Assembly: GCA_045585835.1 (NCBI GenBank)
Contig: JAZMZG010000018.1
Location: 1 to 5,596, forward strand
DNA length: 5,596 bases
Reading direction: 5' to 3'
From: CALCTE01 sp045585835
GTDB taxonomy: Bacteria; Bacillota; Clostridia; Oscillospirales; CAG-272
Program-made: the position numbers and the translations under genes
In this document: positions 1 through 5,400 of the stretch, piece after piece
Layout: the number at the start of each line of letters is the position of its first letter
Position numbering within the stretch: the stretch's first letter is position 1
The notes under the pieces: generated by a model
Told to the model about the DNA's origin: nothing
Databases searched by the model: none
Seen by the model: the letters and a program-made list of their open reading frames with translations, nothing else

Positions 1-2
1 GC

Positions 3-140
3 TATGGAATATTTATTGAAAATATGTTAGAAACAGCAAATCAAGTAGCAGAAGAGCAGGCAAAAAAGACGCATCATAAACAAAAAGGTGTCGAAGTCAG
101 AAGTGATTTCGGCACCTTTGCTTTATCCCAAATAGTATAA
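3..140 (+). CDS. 3' end of an unidentified protein (partial, 5' end outside window)
   Basis: The third forward frame is open from the window edge to a TAA at 138-140, giving a 45-residue tail that begins YGIFIENMLETANQV and continues with a Lys/Gln/Glu-rich stretch. The other two forward frames stop within the first 30 bases, after 5 and 9 codons. The tail looks like an amphipathic helix followed by a polar extension. It faintly recalls the last helix after the catalytic Tyr of phage-type tyrosine recombinases (Y-G-x-x-x-E-x-M), but that is only an impression and no catalytic residue can be confirmed. The last 19 codons run through a strong terminator-like hairpin, so the true frame could instead be the one stopping at 28-30. 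The gene converges on the minus-strand regulator. Confidence 0.4.
   Translation, partial: YGIFIENMLETANQVAEEQAKKTHHKQKGVEVRSDFGTFALSQIV
84..119. terminator. Probable bidirectional Rho-independent terminator
   Basis: The arms AAAGGTGTCGAAGTC and GATTTCGGCACCTTT pair over 15 bp (two G-T wobbles) around a 6-nt loop, AGAAGT. Read on the minus strand, the stem ends in CACCTTTTTGTTT, a good U-tract placed 57 nt after the regulator's stop codon, so it fits as the terminator of that gene. Read on the plus strand it is followed by TTTGCTTTAT, a weaker T-rich tract that could end the upstream gene. It therefore separates two convergent genes. Confidence 0.8.
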
Positions 141-176
141 CAATCAAAATAATTATATTGCAATAATGAATTATGA

Positions 177-959
177 TTATCCCTTAACCGGAACAGCAAT
201 CTGTGTAATGTAGTCTTCTTTGTTCTCTCCACGGTTGGGTGGGCCTTCCATATAAATGGAACGGAACGCTCCCGTGATTTCAATATTATTTTCCTCAATG
301 TATTCCATAAGCGCACGGATGGCGGTTCCAGTTCCTTCATACGGCCCACGGTAGTAAATACAAAGAGCGGGTGTTTCGGGGAACTCCACACGCTCAGTTC
401 CGTCAAAATCGTCGGTTACGGGGATACAACACATCAAGTCCAACTTATCGGGAACAGTTGACATGCGCATTGTAAACATACGACCAAGCATATACATTTT
501 TCCTGTATGAGCGGCGGCGATATATGTATCTCTTAGATTGTTGGATGCTTCGGATACATCCTTGCAGTCATATCGACGGCAGTAACAAACGAGCCGAGGC
601 AACGTAGTTTTATGCACAGTCAGATCTCCACGTTTAGCCGCCCGAACCTGCAACGTCTGAATGTTCTTATCCAGAGTTGCACGAAGCTCCATAAGACGCT
701 GTAAATGAACGTCGATATTTTCTGTGTCGTAATAGTAGGATTGTACCTCTTTAAGAGTAAGACCTAATGATTGCAGAGATTTAATTGCTCGAATTTGCGT
801 CATATTGTCCGCTGAGTAATATCGGTATCCGCTTTCTTCGTCCTTGATAGCAGGGGTTAATAGTCCCATATCCTCATAAACGAGAAGCGTTTTTCGGGTA
901 ATATCCATTATCTTTATTACCTCTCCGATTTTGAATAAAGTATCATCATATTTCTTCAT
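177..959 (-). CDS. MerR-family transcriptional regulator with GyrI-like effector-binding domain
   Basis: This 260-aa protein has the layout of BmrR-type multidrug-sensing activators. Residues 8-75 form the MerR winged helix-turn-helix: FKIGEV, TRKTLLVYEDMGLL, then the wing SGYRYYSADN. Residues 80-110 suit the antiparallel dimerisation helix. Residues 113-260 look like a GyrI-like ligand-binding domain, including LCIYYRGPYEGTG, an ALMEYIEENNIEI helix and the closing IYMEGPP...EDYITQIAVPV segment. Many relatives have Glu in that last strand (TEI); here it is Gln (Q253), which may alter preference for cationic ligands. Six cysteines lie in the effector domain (125, 127, 132, 177, 178, 200). The ATG at 957-959 is preceded by AAGGAG (968-973, minus) at 8 nt. 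The gene diverges from the operon starting at 1212 and faces a MerR-type promoter in the shared upstream region, so it may control that promoter. Its ligand is unknown. Confidence 0.9.
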   Translation of the reverse strand: MKKYDDTLFKIGEVIKIMDITRKTLLVYEDMGLLTPAIKDEESGYRYYSADNMTQIRAIKSLQSLGLTLKEVQSYYYDTENIDVHLQRLMELRATLDKNIQTLQVRAAKRGDLTVHKTTLPRLVCYCRRYDCKDVSEASNNLRDTYIAAAHTGKMYMLGRMFTMRMSTVPDKLDLMCCIPVTDDFDGTERVEFPETPALCIYYRGPYEGTGTAIRALMEYIEENNIEITGAFRSIYMEGPPNRGENKEDYITQIAVPVKG

Positions 960-1005
960 AGGGGGTTCTCCTTAAAAAACTTTCAAAAAAATCACAGAAA
1001 AGCCA

Positions 1006-1036
1006 TTGACTTGACCCTTGGGGTATAAGTTATAAT
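1006..1036 (+). promoter_or_regulatory. MerR-type promoter with operator dyad, pointing right
   Basis: TTGACT (1006-1011) and a perfect TATAAT (1031-1036) are separated by 19 bp, longer than the usual 17 and diagnostic of promoters that MerR proteins activate by DNA distortion. The spacer region carries an imperfect dyad, ACTT-n-ACCC-TTG-GGGT-nn-AAGT (about 1009-1030), centred between the two boxes as expected for a MerR operator. Transcription would start near 1043 and run towards the zinc-ribbon/cohesin/dockerin operon. Binding by the adjacent regulator is inferred from position and architecture. Confidence 0.75.
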
Positions 1037-1039
1037 TAC

Positions 1040-1068
1040 AGTGTACCATAATATCTGTTTCTTTGCAA
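1040..1068 (-). promoter_or_regulatory. Possible promoter for the MerR gene
   Basis: On the minus strand, TTGCAA (1063-1068) and TACACT (1040-1045) stand 17 bp apart, each matching consensus at 4 of 6 positions. A transcript starting here would pass through the MerR operator, which would allow autoregulation. The match is weak and other arrangements are possible. Confidence 0.3.
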
Positions 1069-1103
1069 CAGAAGACTACCAAAATTCAGAAAAAGAAAAA
1101 TTT

Positions 1104-1121
1104 TAAGGGGATATCCCCTTA
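1104..1121. repeat. 18-bp perfect palindrome in the operon leader
   Basis: TAAGGGGATATCCCCTTA is its own reverse complement over all 18 bases. It lies about 60 nt after the predicted plus-strand start site and about 90 nt before the first operon gene. Uninterrupted symmetry suggests a binding site for a dimeric regulator rather than an RNA hairpin, since it leaves no natural loop. On the minus strand it is followed by AAAATTTTTC, but there is no minus-strand gene that would need terminating here. Confidence 0.6.
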
Positions 1122-1140
1122 TTGGTTCGCTTGAAAATAT

Positions 1141-1215
1141 ATGAAAGTAATCTTTGCGTGCAACGATAACTTGTACGCAATGGGTGTTCTCGACATAGGG
1201 AGGCAATACGAATGA
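1141..1215 (+). CDS. Possible 24-codon leader ORF
   Basis: An ATG at 1141 opens a frame of 24 codons (MKVIFACNDNLYAMG...) whose TGA (1213-1215) overlaps the ATG of the zinc-ribbon gene in an ATGA junction. The ribosome binding site of the next gene (AGGGAGG, 1197-1203) lies inside it, and so does the inverted repeat at 1154-1180. No good Shine-Dalgarno sequence precedes the ATG, so it may be a chance ORF, a weakly translated leader peptide, or the worn end of a lost gene. No homology is recognised. Confidence 0.2.
   Translation: MKVIFACNDNLYAMGVLDIGRQYE
1154..1180. repeat. Inverted repeat, 10-bp arms with 7-nt spacer
   Basis: TTGCGTGCAA (1154-1163) and TTGTACGCAA (1171-1180) are inverted copies differing at one position (a G-T wobble in RNA), around the spacer CGATAAC. 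As RNA this is a stable stem-loop ending 16 nt before the ribosome binding site of the zinc-ribbon gene, with no T-tract after it, so it is not a terminator. It could be an operator, a translation-controlling or transcript-stabilising hairpin, or a recombinase core site, since the arm/spacer geometry resembles those of tyrosine recombinases. Confidence 0.55.
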
Positions 1216-1538
1216 GTTTAAAGACATATTGTGAAGAAAACAATAAACAGCGTATATTAAAAGAGTGGGATGCGGAAAAGAACCTGCCTCTCACTCCTGA
1301 TAATATAGCTCCATCAAGCAGTTTCCCTGTGTGGTGGAGATGTGAAAACGGACATTCTTGGTGTACACAAGTCCGAAGCCGTGCAAAAAGTTCCACGGGA
1401 TGCCCGATATGCCGTGAAGAAAAATTAGCGGCAAAAAGGCAACGGCGGCTTGAAGAAGCTCGCACAAAACACTTATCGGGGAGAACCCACACAGCAAATA
1501 GTAAAAAGCAAAAACATCAAACGGAGGTAAAGCTATGA
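1212..1538 (+). CDS. Small zinc-ribbon domain protein (DUF4379-like)
   Basis: This 108-aa protein contains one zinc ribbon of the DUF4379 type. An N-terminal helix (SLKTYCEENNKQRILKEWD) leads to LPLTPDNIAP at residues 25-34, then WWRCENGHSW (41-50) and CPIC (64-67). Probable zinc ligands are C44, H48, C64 and C67. The family is found as repeats or beside nuclease-like domains, but here the ribbon stands alone with a strongly basic tail (residues 68-108) that could bind nucleic acid. There is no signal peptide, so it should be cytoplasmic. AGGGAGG (1197-1203) lies 8 nt before the ATG and fixes the start. The stop overlaps the next gene's start (ATGA, 1535-1538), implying translational coupling with the cohesin gene. 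Why a cytoplasmic zinc ribbon is coupled to a surface protein is unclear. Domain identity is confident; function is not. Confidence 0.8.
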   Translation: MSLKTYCEENNKQRILKEWDAEKNLPLTPDNIAPSSSFPVWWRCENGHSWCTQVRSRAKSSTGCPICREEKLAAKRQRRLEEARTKHLSGRTHTANSKKQKHQTEVKL

Positions 1539-2410
1539 ATATGAAAGGTTTTACTAAATCAAAAATTATTACGGTGGTCATCGTTGCGCTTGTTGCAGTC
1601 GCACTTGTTGTAACGATGGTGTTTCTCTTGAAAGGACAGCCGGAAGACAAGCCTACGCAGGGGGACGGAACATCACAGACCGATATATCAAGTACACCCT
1701 CTGAGGATGACGACACCTCAAAGACTGATCCTACGGATACGTCTAAGCCTACGGACTCGTCTAATCCCACCGACACATCCGAACCCACCAATACGACCAA
1801 GCCTGCGGTAGATACCTTCACAGTCACCTTTAAGGATTTTGACGGAACGGTTCTGAACACGCAGAAGGTAGAAAAAGGCAAGGGTGCTACCGCACCTGCT
1901 GACCCCAAGCGTGAAAACTTTAAGTTTGCAGGTTGGGATAAATCCTTTAAGAAAATTACCTCCGACTTGGTGGTAACGGCTACCTACACCACCACCAAAA
2001 CCGTTATCTATGCCGAACACGTTTCAGTAAACAAAGGTACGGGCGAAGTAACAATGAACATCCGTGTTATCAACAACCCCGGCATTATGGGTGCGGTTCT
2101 CAAGGTTTCCGTAGACGATAAGGTTCTCGGCCTTAAGGAAGCCACTAAAACCGAGTATCCCGGACTTACCTTAACAAGTCCCGGCCCGAAAACCACCGCT
2201 TCGCCGTACACCTTTATGCTCGATTCTTTGGAACTTGCCAAAGAGGACAAAAAAGACGGCACTTTATTCACTATTACATTTAAGGTCAAGGACACCGCCG
2301 CTACCGGCAAATATGATATTAAACTGTCCTATGACAACGGCGCTATTTTCGATGAAGATTACAAAGACCCCAAGGTCTGCTTGGAAAACGGCTCCATCAC
2401 CATTAAGTAA
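1535..2410 (+). CDS. Membrane-anchored cohesin protein with InlB-type repeat
   Basis: This 291-aa protein appears to be a surface anchor. A basic N-terminus (MNMKGFTKSK) precedes one transmembrane helix at about 11-32 with no cleavage site or lipobox Cys, so it should stay in the membrane with the C-terminus outside. Residues 35-92 are a Ser/Thr/Pro/Asp linker containing the PT(D/N)(T/S)(S/T) repeat. Residues 95-151 match the InlB B / Listeria-Bacteroides repeat (FTVTFKDFDGTVL...FAGWDKSFKKI...VTATY). Residues 157-291 fit a type I cohesin: KGTGEVTMNIRVINNPGIMG aligns with the scaffoldin start, VDDKVLGL with the YDPNVLEI strand, DGTLFTITFKVKD with DGVFATIVAKVK, and the protein closes with ENGSITIK. 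GGAGG (1523-1527) lies 7 nt before the ATG at 1535; the in-frame ATG at 1541 is too far from it. The downstream gene encodes a dockerin, the natural ligand. Specific pairing is inferred. Confidence 0.87.
   Translation: MNMKGFTKSKIITVVIVALVAVALVVTMVFLLKGQPEDKPTQGDGTSQTDISSTPSEDDDTSKTDPTDTSKPTDSSNPTDTSEPTNTTKPAVDTFTVTFKDFDGTVLNTQKVEKGKGATAPADPKRENFKFAGWDKSFKKITSDLVVTATYTTTKTVIYAEHVSVNKGTGEVTMNIRVINNPGIMGAVLKVSVDDKVLGLKEATKTEYPGLTLTSPGPKTTASPYTFMLDSLELAKEDKKDGTLFTITFKVKDTAATGKYDIKLSYDNGAIFDEDYKDPKVCLENGSITIK
1730..1801 (+). repeat. Four tandem 18-bp units coding the Thr/Pro linker
   Basis: Four consecutive 18-bp units start at 1730, 1748, 1766 and 1784 and encode PTDTSK, PTDSSN, PTDTSE and PTNTTK (residues 66-89). 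The first two are close at DNA level (CCTACGGATACGTCTAAG against CCTACGGACTCGTCTAAT); the last two have drifted. The array sits between the membrane helix and the first folded domain, so copy number sets how far the cohesin stands off the membrane. Unit length is a multiple of three, so expansion or contraction would keep the frame. Confidence 0.8.
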
Positions 2411-2422
2411 GGAGGGATTACG

Positions 2423-5400
2423 ATGTTGAAAACAAAACACAGTATGTTAATACGAACATTGTCTATGCTATTGGCCGTTGTAATCCTTATTGGTATGGTT
2501 CCGACTAACGTACTTGCCATCGAAGCCAAAAGTAACGATTACATACCCGGTGACGTAAACGGCGACAGTCTTGTAAACGCCCTTGACGTTAACTTGGTTC
2601 GCCGTCACATTGCAGGCGGCTATGATGTAGAAATCAACACCCTTGCCGCAGACGTAAATGCGGACGGTTACGTTACCGCAAAGGACGTAACCAATCTCCG
2701 TAAATACATTGCAGGCGGTTACGGTGTAGAGCTTCTGCGTGGTTTGGAACGCTTTACCGTTAAGTTTGAAACAGGCGGCGGCACCAAAATCGAAGATCAA
2801 ATTATTCTTGAAGGTACTCTCATCAGCACCCTAAAGAAACCTTATTGGGCAGAGCATATCTTTGTTGGTTGGTGCTATGATGCAGCACTCAAACAACCTG
2901 TAGCAAGCACCGATAAGGTTACGGGCAATATGACCCTCTATGCCAACTGGTTAGAGCAAGTACCTCTTGATACCGTGGATGCGGTAAACTTCGCAAGTGC
3001 GGTTGATGTAAGCACCGACTTTGCTATTACCGTTTTGTCCGCTGACCCGAATATGACCGCTGATGACGTTTTGGCGGCTCTTGATGCGGATGACCTTTCC
3101 GATCCTAACGCAAAGGATATTATTACCGTAAGCGGTACGACCGGATCCTTCACCGTTAAGGGTGACGGTGGCTTTAAGGAAGGTTATTCCTACCGCATTG
3201 CGCTTCTCAGCGACAAACTCACCTTTAAGGACGAGGACGCATCTGCCCGTCAGTATAACTTCACCGTTCATCGTGACAAGGTTATGAACCTTACAATGCA
3301 GGGCGATATTAAATATCTCCCTCTAAATAAAGTAAGCAACATCGTCAATGACGGACAAAGCGTTTCCACCTTGGATATTTCTTTGTATCAGACCGACGGT
3401 GAGAACGTAACTGTTACCGAACTCTCCAAAGGCACCTTTAAGTACACGGGCGACACTACCGTTAAGGTTGGCGACATCGTTTGTGTATATGAAGGAGAAA
3501 TCCCCACAAACAGAGATGAAAATACCCCTAAATCCGAACTCGGAGATATGGCATATCTCGAAATTACCGCAGTAAGCGGCAATACATATACCTATGAAAG
3601 CGCAGAAGCGGAGGAAGTTCTCTTTACTCCCGATGTTCTTCCTATGCCCGAAGCGGCTGATACCGATAACGATGCTAATACCGTTACGGTTGAAGATAAA
3701 TACCTCGATTATTCCGCAGATATTTATTCCTATATGAACCTCGATAGCCAGACCACCGTTGACGTGGGTGACTTCTTTGCCTTCTATACGGGTGATCTTG
3801 GTGTAGAAAGTGGCGACGATGCGGCAAAACTTACCGGCTACGGTAAGATTACCAAGGTAAAGGCAAACGGCAATGATACCACTACCATTACCTACATCGT
3901 GGTAACTTGGGATGATGTTGAATCCTGTATGGACGTTTATACCGAGGAAGAAATGTCTGCCGCAGAACTGCTTGAAGGTATGGATACCTCCGAGATGGAG
4001 TCCGAAATCGAACAGCAGGCAATCGACAGCGGCTTTGCAGAAGAAGCGGCGCTCTATCTGACCTCTCTTTCTCTCGCAACCGATAACTTTAACGCCCTCA
4101 GCGCCGGCGTAAACCTTGAAGATTATAAGGTTACCTTGAAAGACGGTTCTACCGTTACTCCCGAACAACTTAAACTAATGTCGGGTGGCAGCGTAGAGGT
4201 TGAGATCAAAGAAAGTTCCGTCAAAGCAAAGGTCGGCAAGAATCCGACACACCTCGGTGATATTGCAGGAACCAACGCCGATGAAAAAGGTATCACCATT
4301 ACTCTTGACGTAGTCGTTGTATTCACCATTTCATCCGAAGATTCCGACAGCTTCATTGAGATAGCTGTTACGGGTAGCTTCGTGGAAGAAGTCGGTGTTG
4401 ACTTCGGCGTCAGCGCAGAAGCGATTTGGGATGTTGCGATTATTATCCCATACATTTCCGACATTAAGGTTTCTGCCAACGTTGATACTATGAACTTCAC
4501 GGGTGTTTCCTTTAACGCTACTATGGTCACCAAGGGCGAAGACAGCGATAACACCAGCGCATTGGATATTGCTACTGAAATCAAAGCCTTGCTTAAAGAA
4601 ATGGCAGACGGCGGTGAACAGAGCGACGACACGCAGGCAAAACTCGTCGAAGCCTATTCCAAACTCGTTACCTCCGATACCGATTGGGTGCGTGTTGTAG
4701 AATACAACATCGTTGAGATTAAAAAGAGCGTTCCGTTTGGCATTCCGCTGATCAATATCAATTTCTCGGTTGCCTTTGTGGTTGATATGGATGCAGCGCT
4801 CTCTGTCGGCTTTGACTTTGAGTACATCGAAGGCAAGCGCCACGTGTTCACTATGAGCATCAAAGACCGCTCCGCCTATTCCGATACTATTGATCTGCAG
4901 GAGAAGGCATATCAGTTCTGCTTCTATTCTATGGGCAGAATCGGATTAAAAGCCGGTATTGAGATGAATTTCTCTATCTCGGTAATTTCTGCAAGTCTTG
5001 GCTCCGTCGGCTTTGAAGCAGGCGCAGGCGCATATACCAACCTTTACGGTTATTTCTTCTATGAATTGCATTATACCGAGTCTAAGGGCAAAGATGTGTC
5101 CTACAGCGGTGCCTTGATGATTCAGGTAGGCATCTATCTTGAACTCGGTCTTGAAGCCAAGGCTATTGGAGGAAGATACTCCGCCCGTGCTAATCTTATT
5201 GACAAGGAATGGAAACTCTACGAAACGGGTCGCCGTGATAACGTGCTCGACTTTGCAACCGACGAAGAGGACGTTCCCGAAATCATAATGAAGCAGTTTG
5301 TACGTCAGGTACAGTTGCCCGATTCCTTCTTCAATATGGATTATCTCGACCTTATTTCAGGCGAAGCAAAACAGGCCGTTTATAACGATTGGAACGACCC

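Noticed and set aside
74..406. Minus-strand 110-codon frame overlapping the end of the MerR gene
   Set aside because: It overlaps the GyrI-like domain in another frame and then runs through the terminator hairpin; no ribosome binding site or domain.
1041..1106. GTG-initiated 21-codon frame directly after the -10 box
   Set aside because: It begins at about the predicted transcription start with no ribosome binding site, and its peptide is unremarkable.
1730..1801. Tandem repeat considered as a CRISPR array
   Set aside because: Units are contiguous 18-mers without spacers and lie in frame inside a coding linker.
1291..1908. A 205-codon minus-strand open frame spanning the zinc-ribbon and cohesin genes
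   Set aside because: It crosses two well-supported genes in antisense; the Val/Ser/Gly-rich low-complexity part is just the reverse of the Thr/Pro/Asp linker. No family resemblance.
1718..2020. Minus-strand frame ending in an Arg-Arg-Ile/Leu repeat
   Set aside because: The Arg-rich repeat is the antisense of the 18-bp linker array; no gene signals.
3323..4168. A 281-codon open frame on the minus strand within the large dockerin gene
   Set aside because: It lies antisense to a frame that has a ribosome binding site, signal peptide, dockerin and recognisable repeats. Its translation has no recognisable domain, and its openness follows from the codon use of the plus-strand gene, as for the antisense frames at 2468-2800, 4123-4632 and 4331-4843.
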